From the NCBI GenBank assembly GCA_002718345.1, contig PBDA01000023.1:1-64000 (forward strand): 64,000 nucleotides of DNA, given 5' to 3'. The position numbers and the translations under genes are program-made. The notes beneath the pieces were generated by a model. That model saw only the letters and a program-made list of their open reading frames with translations, ran no database searches and was not told the DNA's origin. Shown here piece after piece: positions 25,716-34,128 of this stretch (its first letter is position 1; each line of letters opens with the position of its first letter). The DNA comes from Rhodospirillaceae bacterium. Lineage in GTDB: Bacteria; Pseudomonadota; Gammaproteobacteria; Steroidobacterales; Rariloculaceae.

Positions 25716-26894
25716 ATGCCATGTAAAACACAGTATTTAAGTTCATTAGTTTTAATTTGCCTTTTCTTAGAACTAATGAATGTAGCTACAGGGCAAGTAC
25801 TAGAAGCTGATATTCCTTTACAACAGCGTGCTACCAACTCACCGACAACTGTTTTTGCAGAACCTAACCTGATCGATATACCACAATTCATTGTTGACCC
25901 ATTCTGGCCAAAACCACTACCTAACAACTGGTTAATTGGACAAGTTTCAGGGGTTCATGTCGACACAAATGACAATATTTGGGTTATACAAAGGCCTAAA
26001 TCCCTAACCGAAAGAGATATGGGTGCAATGCTCACTCCTCCTATTAGCAAATGCTGTTTCCCCGCACCTCCCGTTCTACAGTTTGACCAAAGCGGAAATT
26101 TACTTCGTGCGTGGGGTGGTCCAGGTGAGGGGTTTGACTGGCCAAGATCAGAGCATGGCATACATATCGCTAATGGTTTCGTCTGGCTTGCAGGCAATTC
26201 AGAGGGAGATAATCAGATTCTGAAATTCACGATTGATGGTGAATTTGTCATGCAGATTGGCACACCCGATGCTAGTAGCGGAAGTAACGACACGGAAAAC
26301 TTAAATCGTCCAGCCGATCTTTTTGTAGATATTGAAGCCAGTGAAGTTTACGTTGCTGATGGCTACGGTAATCGACGCATTATTGTTTTTGATACTGATA
26401 CAGGAAACTACAAACGACATTGGGGAGCTTACGGCAATATTCCGAATGACGAAGACATCCCAGCCTATGACCCATCTGCTAGCCCATCACAACAATTTAG
26501 TAACCCCGTGCATTGTGTTGAAATCTCAACTGAGGGGTATGTTTACGTCTGTGACCGCACCAATAATAGACTACAAATTTTTAAAAAAGATGGTAGCTTC
26601 ATTTCTGAAGTAATCTATGAACCAGATACCCTGTTGAATGGATCAGTTTATGATATTGCTTTCTCCTTGGACTCAGAACAAAAACTAATATTTATGGTTG
26701 ACGGAATGAATAATGAGCTGCGTATCATCGACCGGATATCAAATATAACTCGTGCGCGTATCGGTCGAACAGGACGCTCAGCAGGACAGTTTTACTCCGT
26801 ACATGATGTCACTATTGATTCTCAAGGAAATTTGTATACAACCGAAGTACAAACAGGCCAACGAGTACAAAAATTTCGACGTCTTAGCCAATAG
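25716..26894 (+). CDS. Exported NHL-repeat six-bladed beta-propeller protein
   Basis: The 392-residue protein has a signal peptide (to about VATGQ, residue 27) and then a propeller with NHL-type repeats, visible as VSGVHVDTNDNIWVIQR, GVDLF-like RPADLFVDIEASEVYVADG, PVHCVEISTEGYVYVCDR and VHDVTIDSQGNLYTTE. Related proteins include the lyase domain of peptide amidation enzymes and SMP-30-like lactonases, but no catalytic set is certain here. It starts a plus-strand group with a cyclase-family hydrolase and a molybdenum hydroxylase. Function: unknown periplasmic binding or lyase/hydrolase role. Confidence 0.82.
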   Translation: MPCKTQYLSSLVLICLFLELMNVATGQVLEADIPLQQRATNSPTTVFAEPNLIDIPQFIVDPFWPKPLPNNWLIGQVSGVHVDTNDNIWVIQRPKSLTERDMGAMLTPPISKCCFPAPPVLQFDQSGNLLRAWGGPGEGFDWPRSEHGIHIANGFVWLAGNSEGDNQILKFTIDGEFVMQIGTPDASSGSNDTENLNRPADLFVDIEASEVYVADGYGNRRIIVFDTDTGNYKRHWGAYGNIPNDEDIPAYDPSASPSQQFSNPVHCVEISTEGYVYVCDRTNNRLQIFKKDGSFISEVIYEPDTLLNGSVYDIAFSLDSEQKLIFMVDGMNNELRIIDRISNITRARIGRTGRSAGQFYSVHDVTIDSQGNLYTTEVQTGQRVQKFRRLSQ

Positions 26895-26995
26895 TTTTGG
26901 CTATTAACCAGATAAACGATACATAAATCTAGTTGACAGCTTTGCTGAGATCATAACTAATTAGGGATAGCAAAAAACTTAAACCGAGGATTTTC

Positions 26996-27964
26996 ATGCC
27001 AAGACGATATAACGAAAGTAATCTAGATATGAACATTCTTCGCGAAACAGCGGAGAAATGTAAAAACTGGGGGAGATGGGGTCCAGACGATGAGATAGGC
27101 ACTCTCAATTTCATTAGCCCAGAGGACATTATTGCCGCGGCCAAACTAATTCGCAAAGGAAAAGTCTTTTCACTTGGACTTAACTTTGACAATAAAGGGC
27201 CTCAGGTCGGGCTTTGGGGAAATCGTTTTAATCCAATTCATACAATGACAGCAACTGGTACAGATGCAGTTGCTGGAAACCAAGATGACGGTAAATTGCG
27301 CTATGCAGATGACATGATTTCTTTGCCACTACAATGTGGAACACAGTGGGACGCTCTTGGTCACATTTTTTATGAAGACAAAATGTGGAATGGCTACGAC
27401 GCTAGGCTTGTCGATAGTAACGGTGCCAAAAAAAATGCAATAGATAAAATTAAGGATCGCGCTGTAGGAAGAGGAGTTTTGCTCGATGTAGCGAAACATG
27501 TTGGAGTGGAATCAATAGAGGAAGGAATGGCTGTTACTAATGAAGATCTTAACAACACAGCAGAAGCACAAGGCATAGAAATAAAACAAGGCGACTTTGT
27601 GATTGTTCGTACCGGAATGATGGGTAAATGTCTTAGAGAAGAAGACTGGGGCGGATATGCAGGTGGCGATGCTCCAGGCCTCGCCTTTGAAACAGCTGAG
27701 TGGATTCACGAGAAAGAAATTGCTGCTATATGCACGGATACTTGGGGTTGCGAGGTCAGGCCCAATGAAACCACTGAAGCACAACAGCCCTGGCACTGGG
27801 TTGTAATTCCTATGATTGGTATAACAATGGGTGAAATTTTTGTTGTTGATGATTTGGCAGATGATTGCGCTGAGGATGGGGTCTATGAGTTCTTCTTTTG
27901 TGCACCACCACTTCCTATCTCTGGCGGCTGTGGGTCACCGCTTAATCCCATTGCGATAAAGTAA
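26996..27964 (+). CDS. Cyclase family protein (kynurenine-formamidase superfamily), Gln-variant metal site
   Basis: A 322-residue protein of the cyclase/formamidase family (PF04199 type). The family metal motif HxGTHxDxxxH appears here as Q113-C-G-T-Q117-W-D119-A-L-G-H123, so both N-terminal His ligands are Gln while Asp and the last His remain. The rest is full-length, including CTDTWGCEVRPN and PWHWVVIPMIG. Members hydrolyse formamides, lactams or cyclic ketones. GAGG precedes the ATG at good spacing. It lies 117 bases before a molybdenum hydroxylase gene, suggesting a shared oxidative pathway. Confidence 0.86.
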   Translation: MPRRYNESNLDMNILRETAEKCKNWGRWGPDDEIGTLNFISPEDIIAAAKLIRKGKVFSLGLNFDNKGPQVGLWGNRFNPIHTMTATGTDAVAGNQDDGKLRYADDMISLPLQCGTQWDALGHIFYEDKMWNGYDARLVDSNGAKKNAIDKIKDRAVGRGVLLDVAKHVGVESIEEGMAVTNEDLNNTAEAQGIEIKQGDFVIVRTGMMGKCLREEDWGGYAGGDAPGLAFETAEWIHEKEIAAICTDTWGCEVRPNETTEAQQPWHWVVIPMIGITMGEIFVVDDLADDCAEDGVYEFFFCAPPLPISGGCGSPLNPIAIK

Positions 27965-28081
27965 CCATCAAAAATGTATATCTTGACTTGAGATAATCTA
28001 AGAGGTGATCCTTAAAGTACTGTTGATTCGTTCCACAATGCTAATGATCAGCGAGCAATAAAAAGCTCGGAGGGATAGGAA

Positions 28082-30490
28082 ATGACTTACTCTTTGCTTG
28101 GAAAAAATTTTATTCCACCTGATATTGAAGCAAAGGTTACTGGTAGAGCGAAGTATGCAGAAGACTTTCGTGTAGAAGGGATGGTCTTCTGTCGTCTTTT
28201 TCTGAGTCCAGTTCCCCATGGGTTGGTGAAAAATATCGAGGCTAGCGAAGCCCTGGCCATGGAAGGCGTGATCGGGATACTGACTGCTGATGAGGTTCCG
28301 TCACATCCGGCAAACCCAATACTCACTAATGAACCAAAATACATTGGTGAACCAATTTTAGCTGTTGCTGCTGTGGATGAAACTACAGCAATGGATGCAT
28401 TAGATAAAATTCAAGTAGAAATAGAACCTCTGGATTTTGTCGTAGATCCCCTTGATAGTCTCTATCCGGGAGGACCAAATGCCCGAACTGAAGGAAATGC
28501 GGCTGTTAGAGGAACTCCAACAGAAGTTATTAAATGGACGGCCCAAGATTTTGCAGCCGTGCCAGATGACGTTCTTCCAATGGATGGTCAAGCGTTTGAA
28601 GAATGGTCCTTTGGAGACTTAGAAAATGCTTTTGATAATGCTGCCTTGGTGCTGGATGAGACCTTTGTTACTGAGGCAAATTCCCATCACTCTATGGAAC
28701 CGCGCAGTAATATGGCTTATTGGGAAAATGGACGCTGCCATATCTTTGGCTCAGGCCAAAGTCAAACATTTAATATGCCAGTTTTGTCCCGTCTTATTAA
28801 CGAACCAATTGAAAACATTCGCTATGTGGGAGAATTTTGCGGAGGAGGCTTTGGCTCAAAAGGAACCTCCTACCCCGTGCAAGCAATTCCAGCCTTAATG
28901 TCGAAAAAGATTGGGCGTCCAGTAATGATGCGTATCAGTCGTGCGGAAGAATATTACTTAGGTGTCGCGCGCGGGGGTTTTCAAGGAAGGGCCAGACTAG
29001 CCTTCCGTGAAGATGGCCGCATTACTGCAGCAGACATTTACATAGTGCAAGACGCTGGAGCAACACCAGGATTTTGGGATTTTCGAGCTGCAGCTGAATA
29101 CGTAGCTGTCACATATACTCCTCTCTCCATGCGTATGAGCGCTGTCCCTATTCATACAAATACCGTCCCTCGTGGCCCCCAAAGAGGGCCAGGCCAAAAC
29201 CAGATGGCTAATGCAATGGAACCACTTATTGATAAAGCGGCCAACCAATTATCGATTAGCAAATTAGATATCAGAAAAATCAATGCTCCAACTCACGATT
29301 CATTAGTAGCTGAGGAACACGGCAATCTTGTGCCGCTCACAAGTGCATTTATGAATGAAGCCTTGGAAAGAGGCGCTGAAATGTTCAACTGGACAGAAAG
29401 GAGCGCTAGAAGCGGACAAAAAAACGGCTCGAAGGTTACAGGAGTTGCAATAGGACAAGGTTTTCACCCTGCAAGCTTCTCCGGATTTGACGGACTAATC
29501 CGACTAAGTCCAGAAGGTAAACTACACATTCATACTGGCGTGGGCAATCTAGGTACTTATTCCCATACGGGGACCTCGCGTGTTGCTGCTGAGGTTTTAA
29601 AATGCAATTGGGAAAACTGTCTTGTCATACGTGGCGACTCTAACCTTCATCTTCCATGGAATTCTGGCCAGTTTGGTAGTAATACAAGTGGAACTATAAC
29701 TAGAACAGCTTATGCTGCTGCCATTAATGCCATTGAGAAATTAAAAGAAATTGCTGCTATAGATATGGGTGGAACTGTTGACGATTATGATATCGGAGAT
29801 GAAAGAGTATTTCGAAAAAATGATTCATCGTTAAATATGACCTATGCGGCTGCGGCACAACGAGCTATTGAACTTGGTGGAAAGTTTAGTGGAGAAGAAA
29901 TGCCTGATGACATCCACCCAATAACCAAATCAGCAGTGCGTGGGCTTGCAGGTACAGGATTGATAGGTGTTGCCAAAGATAATCTTGATCCGGGCGGACT
30001 AACACCAGCACTAGTAGCAGGCTTTATGGAAATAGAGCTAGACATTGAGACCGGGAAATTGGACATTATCGAATACGTCGCTGTAGCAGATTGTGGAACG
30101 GTTGTTCACCCACAGGGTTTAGCAACGCAGATCAAAAGTGGTGCAGTAATGGGTATAGGCCATGCCACTCTCGAACGAATAATCTACGACCCACAAACAG
30201 GCCTACCAGGCAATATTGGTTTTTATCAGGCTAAGCCACCTTCTTATCTTGACGTTCCATCTAATATGCAAGTGGCCGCATTGGATGAACCTGACTTTGT
30301 TAACCCAGTAGGTGTAAAAGGGGTGGGAGAACCTGTGATGGGAGCTGCCTCTGCAGCTTTAGTATGCGCAATTTCAGATGCGCTTGGTGGGCATTACTTT
30401 AACCGCACACCAATTGTTAGAGACATGATCGTTAATGCTTCGGCAGGGCAAGCACAAAGTCATAAACCACTTCAAATAAATACAGCGTAA
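28082..30490 (+). CDS. Xanthine-dehydrogenase-family molybdopterin-binding subunit (orphan)
   Basis: The 802-residue protein is a full-length large subunit of the molybdenum hydroxylase family. It has KVTGRAKYAEDF at the start, GEFCGGGFGSKG near residue 257 (molybdopterin dithiolene contacts), PRGPQRGPGQNQMANAMEP near 360, and GVKGVGEPVMGAAS near 745 with the catalytic Glu in GEP. Such enzymes hydroxylate N-heterocycles or oxidise aldehydes or CO with water as oxygen source. The usual FAD and 2Fe-2S partner genes are not next to it and not elsewhere in the window. GGAGGG precedes the ATG. Confidence 0.93.
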   Translation: MTYSLLGKNFIPPDIEAKVTGRAKYAEDFRVEGMVFCRLFLSPVPHGLVKNIEASEALAMEGVIGILTADEVPSHPANPILTNEPKYIGEPILAVAAVDETTAMDALDKIQVEIEPLDFVVDPLDSLYPGGPNARTEGNAAVRGTPTEVIKWTAQDFAAVPDDVLPMDGQAFEEWSFGDLENAFDNAALVLDETFVTEANSHHSMEPRSNMAYWENGRCHIFGSGQSQTFNMPVLSRLINEPIENIRYVGEFCGGGFGSKGTSYPVQAIPALMSKKIGRPVMMRISRAEEYYLGVARGGFQGRARLAFREDGRITAADIYIVQDAGATPGFWDFRAAAEYVAVTYTPLSMRMSAVPIHTNTVPRGPQRGPGQNQMANAMEPLIDKAANQLSISKLDIRKINAPTHDSLVAEEHGNLVPLTSAFMNEALERGAEMFNWTERSARSGQKNGSKVTGVAIGQGFHPASFSGFDGLIRLSPEGKLHIHTGVGNLGTYSHTGTSRVAAEVLKCNWENCLVIRGDSNLHLPWNSGQFGSNTSGTITRTAYAAAINAIEKLKEIAAIDMGGTVDDYDIGDERVFRKNDSSLNMTYAAAAQRAIELGGKFSGEEMPDDIHPITKSAVRGLAGTGLIGVAKDNLDPGGLTPALVAGFMEIELDIETGKLDIIEYVAVADCGTVVHPQGLATQIKSGAVMGIGHATLERIIYDPQTGLPGNIGFYQAKPPSYLDVPSNMQVAALDEPDFVNPVGVKGVGEPVMGAASAALVCAISDALGGHYFNRTPIVRDMIVNASAGQAQSHKPLQINTA

Positions 30491-30529
30491 TCAATTATTG
30501 GCTGCCTTCGGGTTCTGTAAATAGAGGCT

Positions 30530-31654
30530 TTAGTCTAAATAGAATGCCTCTGGGTCAATTGGCAGCTCAACTTCTTCGCCAAGCCTGGCAGATCGGTCCA
30601 TTGCCATGGTCATTAGCAAGTTTCTATGTCCGTCAGCGGCAGAAGCATGCGGTGATTCAATACCCAACATGATTCTAGTAAACCAAGAGATTGTTTCCTC
30701 CTTCATGGGACCCCATAGCTGGTCATTCCAAATATCGCCAGGAGGATAGCTAGTCAAAAAGTCTACATGGCGTTCCATAGGAGGCTCAAAACCTCGGGTT
30801 CTATAACCAGCAGGAAGAGATTCCTCTGTTGCTAACACAAGATCTCGGTGGGTATCTTCTACGTCTATAACACCCTTAGTACCAACAATACCAATCTCAA
30901 TTCCATAAACAGCACCTGGCCAAACAACTGGTAATGCCCAACTTATATTCATTGAAAAAATAGTTCCATCTTCCATGGTAAAGACCCCGAATGTAGAGTC
31001 CTTTGTGCCAAGCGAACCAAGCACCTTATCTGTAGAACGCGCATATACAGAGACTGGCACCTTCCCTTCCATTAACCACATAGACATATCTAAACTGTGT
31101 GTCCCAGATACAACCATTGGAGTGAGATTGTTTCTTTCAGTTGTTTTTTCAAGTGTCGCTATAGGCACCATACGATTCATTAAAGCGCGAGTTACAACTG
31201 AATGTACATCACCAATCTGGCCTTCATTTAAGCGTTCTTTAATAGTTAAAAAACGTCTACGAAAACGTTGTGTATAGGCAACGCATGCATCTACCTCTTT
31301 TTCATTAATTGCATTAAGTATCTGTGCCGATTCACGAGGATCGGTTGCAAGTGGCTTCTCTATAAATAGTTTGTGTCCACGGTCCACAGCCATAAGCGCA
31401 GGTGCTGTATGGCGATTCTCATCAGTAAGTACCATTACAGCATTTACTTCTGGTCGATCCAGCAATTCCTCAAAAGATTCAGTAAAAAAATCTGCTTTTG
31501 TATCATCGGCCAGTTGTTTGCCAACTTCAGGTTTTTCGTCACAAAGACCTAGCCATTCAACGCCAGGGAACTGTCGTGCAAATTTAGCGCGGATTCGCCC
31601 GATTGTGCCACAACCGATAATTGCGAGACCTATATTGTCCATCTTTTCAGTCAT
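30530..31654 (-). CDS. Gfo/Idh/MocA-family oxidoreductase linked to TctBA
   Basis: A 374-residue NAD(P)-dependent oxidoreductase. MTEKMDNIGLAIIGCGTIG at the start is the Rossmann opening and FIEKPLATDP near residue 97 is the family EKP motif with the catalytic Lys. Members oxidise sugars, inositols and sugar acids. The start at 31654 is preferred: CAGGAAA lies upstream and it overlaps the TctA stop by eight bases, which couples the two genes. A longer reading from 31714 lacks support. Likely acts on the compound imported by the TctAB permease. Confidence 0.92.
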   Translation of the reverse strand: MTEKMDNIGLAIIGCGTIGRIRAKFARQFPGVEWLGLCDEKPEVGKQLADDTKADFFTESFEELLDRPEVNAVMVLTDENRHTAPALMAVDRGHKLFIEKPLATDPRESAQILNAINEKEVDACVAYTQRFRRRFLTIKERLNEGQIGDVHSVVTRALMNRMVPIATLEKTTERNNLTPMVVSGTHSLDMSMWLMEGKVPVSVYARSTDKVLGSLGTKDSTFGVFTMEDGTIFSMNISWALPVVWPGAVYGIEIGIVGTKGVIDVEDTHRDLVLATEESLPAGYRTRGFEPPMERHVDFLTSYPPGDIWNDQLWGPMKEETISWFTRIMLGIESPHASAADGHRNLLMTMAMDRSARLGEEVELPIDPEAFYLD

Positions 31655-33155
31655 TGATAATTTCCTGTGGCTTCCCTCGCCTAAAGATACCGTCATAAAA
31701 AGTGTAAATAACAATCAATAGTAAGATCGTTCCAAGTTTGCGATCCCATAAAACATTGAAAAAACCACTGTCTTCAAAAACTAGCAATGCCCGCCTAAGA
31801 TTTTCATCTGCCAACGGTCCTAGAATTACTGCTAAAACAAGCGGCGCCAATGGAAACCCTAATTGATGCAAAACATATCCTAATAGCCCAGCAATTAGCA
31901 TCACATAAACATCAAAAAAACTAAGGTTAACCGCAAAAGAACCAAGGATACAAATGGGAAGAATCAAAGGCATTAATAGCGTTTTTGGCAAACTAAATAA
32001 TTTTACACACGGCTTTATTAGCGCAATTGCCATACCATACATAAAGAAATTGGCAATAATCAGACCGATGTAAATAAAATAAATGAGTCCAGGATTTTCA
32101 ATTTGGATCAATGGTCCAACGACCACATTTTTTAGTTGAAGAGCAGCAAGAATAGCTGCCGCTGCTGCATTTCCAGGTATACCAAGTGCTAGCGTAGGCA
32201 ACATAGAACCTCCAACATTTGCGTTATTAGCCACTTCTGCACATACAATGGCTTCGTAACTACCCTTACCCCATTTCTTTTTTTCTTCTTTTGATGCACG
32301 TCGCCTTCCAACATCATAAGCAAAAAAAGAAGCAACATTTGCACCAGCACCTGGAATCGCCCCAATGATTGTGCCAATGATCCCTGACCTAAAACTTGGC
32401 GCCATATACTTTTTAAAAGCCTGTAAAGATGGAAGAACTCGTCCAACATTTGATGGGATCTTCGGTGGGCTTTTTTGTGGCAGCACGCGCAGTATTTCTG
32501 ATATACCAAATAATCCTATAAGCACCGGTATAAAACCGATCCCATCACTCAAGTAAAAAGAGTCTAGAGTGAATCGGGAAACTCCATGAATAGCATCCAA
32601 ACCAACAAAAGAAATTAATAGCCCGATCCAACCAGAAATCCAACCTTTTATAGGCATATCCATAGAAGACATAGAGCCACAAATTGCAATTCCCCATAAG
32701 GAAAGAAGAAACATTTCCCATGAACGGAACTGCAAAGCGAGAAAAAGTACGGCTGGTATAAGCGCGATCAGCAAAAGTATGCCTACCCAGTTACCCAAAA
32801 AAGATGCGGAAATTGCAGTCCCTAAAGCAAGACCTCCATCGCCACGACGGGCAAGAGCATATCCCTCTATCATGGTTGGTACCGCATCAGGAGTACCAGG
32901 AATATTAACGAGCACGGCAGAGATTGCTCCACCAAACACACAGCCCGTATAGACACCCAGCATAAACATGATAGCTGCGGACTGTGACATGCCTACAGTA
33001 AGACCGATCAATAAAGTCATTGCCATCGTTGTGGAAAGGCCCGGCATCGCACCCCATAGAATCCCTAGAGTTACTCCAGAAAGACAGGTAACCCACAACC
33101 ATGGATTTTGAAGGATAATTAGAAACTGTTCCTGTATTTGCGGCAGTGCTTCCAT
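31647..33155 (-). CDS. Tripartite tricarboxylate transporter permease (TctA)
   Basis: The protein has about 12 membrane segments and family blocks GVYTGCVFGGAISAVLVNIPG near residue 70, split by hydrophobic runs, and GAIPGAGANVASFFAYDVG near residue 260. TctA is the large channel subunit of TTT transporters. ATG 33155 is taken as start; an in-frame TTG one codon upstream is less likely. TctB lies eight bases upstream and a Gfo/Idh gene overlaps the end. No TctC binding-protein gene is adjacent, unlike the second system at 39049-42066. Confidence 0.94.
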   Translation of the reverse strand: MEALPQIQEQFLIILQNPWLWVTCLSGVTLGILWGAMPGLSTTMAMTLLIGLTVGMSQSAAIMFMLGVYTGCVFGGAISAVLVNIPGTPDAVPTMIEGYALARRGDGGLALGTAISASFLGNWVGILLLIALIPAVLFLALQFRSWEMFLLSLWGIAICGSMSSMDMPIKGWISGWIGLLISFVGLDAIHGVSRFTLDSFYLSDGIGFIPVLIGLFGISEILRVLPQKSPPKIPSNVGRVLPSLQAFKKYMAPSFRSGIIGTIIGAIPGAGANVASFFAYDVGRRRASKEEKKKWGKGSYEAIVCAEVANNANVGGSMLPTLALGIPGNAAAAAILAALQLKNVVVGPLIQIENPGLIYFIYIGLIIANFFMYGMAIALIKPCVKLFSLPKTLLMPLILPICILGSFAVNLSFFDVYVMLIAGLLGYVLHQLGFPLAPLVLAVILGPLADENLRRALLVFEDSGFFNVLWDRKLGTILLLIVIYTFYDGIFRRGKPQEIIND

Positions 33156-33163
33156 CAAACAAC

Positions 33164-33754
33164 TCAGAAAGTCTCTGGCATTAGAATGCCAAAACCATAA
33201 CGAAAAATAATTGTAAGAGATTCAACTAACACGGTAGTAATGAGCAAACACTGAACTAAGGATCCTTTCCAAAATATTTTAAGAATATAGGTAACCATTA
33301 TTACTGAGATCACCTCATAACTGCTGATCTGATAATTAAATGGGATAAACGGTATACGAAAATCAATGTTTACGAACGCAACCAACAAAACATAGGCCAC
33401 GATAAGCACAGCAAGCAGCAGTCGTCGTTGTGCTTCTTCAGACCAATGCAAAATAGATGAGCTAATCGATACTTTACCCAGATTAGAAAGCGCTCCAGCT
33501 TGAATTGCTTGCACGGCTAGTATGAAAGCCATCAATAATAATGTAGCTCCTACTATAAATGGTAATAGGCCAGGCGCAGTATAAAGTGAACCTGGAACAC
33601 TGAGACGCAGCGAAAAAAACATAGTTAGCATTGCTAATAACCCCACCAGTGCCGCACCTAGAAGGTTTTTTCCTGGTGATATCATCTCCTCAGGACATTT
33701 AGCACTGCCTGATGGTGTTGTTTCTTCAACAGACATATTTTTTTGTGTTTTCAT
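33164..33754 (-). CDS. Tripartite tricarboxylate transporter small permease (TctB)
   Basis: A 196-residue protein with four to five hydrophobic segments, typical of TctB, which pairs with TctA. A polar N-terminal stretch of about 28 residues precedes the first helix. TctB-family assignment rests on size, membrane pattern, and position directly in front of tctA. The reading could also start at the second Met (33736). It ends in TGA eight bases before the TctA start, so the two are co-transcribed. The TctB-TctA-Gfo/Idh operon is divergent from the M24/dikinase/dehydrogenase operon. Confidence 0.88.
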   Translation of the reverse strand: MKTQKNMSVEETTPSGSAKCPEEMISPGKNLLGAALVGLLAMLTMFFSLRLSVPGSLYTAPGLLPFIVGATLLLMAFILAVQAIQAGALSNLGKVSISSSILHWSEEAQRRLLLAVLIVAYVLLVAFVNIDFRIPFIPFNYQISSYEVISVIMVTYILKIFWKGSLVQCLLITTVLVESLTIIFRYGFGILMPETF

Positions 33755-34128
33755 CTAATAATGGACGGAATGTGCCGAGGAAAATATAAAAAACTAGTCT
33801 CTTTGACACAAAAATAGCCCTCCTTTAGGTAATAACCGTAAGATCTATCAACGACCCCACTTCTGTTAACCATTTTTTTAGAGGGCATCTTATTAAAACA
33901 TTCTTACAAGACTCATTATCTCGTGCAACCCACATAATCCAGATGATCCGCCAATGGGTGTTTCATGTACTGATTAGCTAGCGTAAAATCTATCCTGACA
34001 GTTACTTGAAGTGCTCAAGATATTACTTTTTCAAGTAGCCGCGAACTACAGCACATTTTAAAACGAATGACATTGAGATGATGGGGCAATAATGACCCTC
34101 AGTTTTTTGCATCGATAGGGGATCAAGC
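33755..34128. other. 374-bp intergenic region between divergent operons
   Basis: This is the longest gap without a gene. It separates the TctB start (minus) from the M24-protein start (plus), so it should hold both promoters. No coding frame with a ribosome-binding site, RNA gene or recognisable promoter pair was found. The clearest structure is the inverted repeat at 34003-34037. A run of T (33870-33877 region) is not preceded by a stable hairpin. Confidence 0.6.
34003..34037. promoter_or_regulatory. 8-bp inverted repeat upstream of the M24 operon
   Basis: TACTTGAA (34003-34010) and TTCAAGTA (34030-34037) are perfect inverted arms with a 19-base spacer. They lie about 92 bases before the ATG at 34129 in the divergent intergenic region. 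This may be an operator for a dimeric regulator or a leader hairpin. No known family motif is recognised. Confidence 0.4.

Noticed and set aside
26885-26903. Hairpin TAGCCA/TGGCTA after the NHL-propeller gene
   Set aside because: Only six pairs and no T run; too weak to call a terminator.
31655-31714. 20-codon upstream extension of the Gfo/Idh gene
   Set aside because: It runs into tctA without a ribosome-binding site; ATG 31654 gives the normal family N-terminus.
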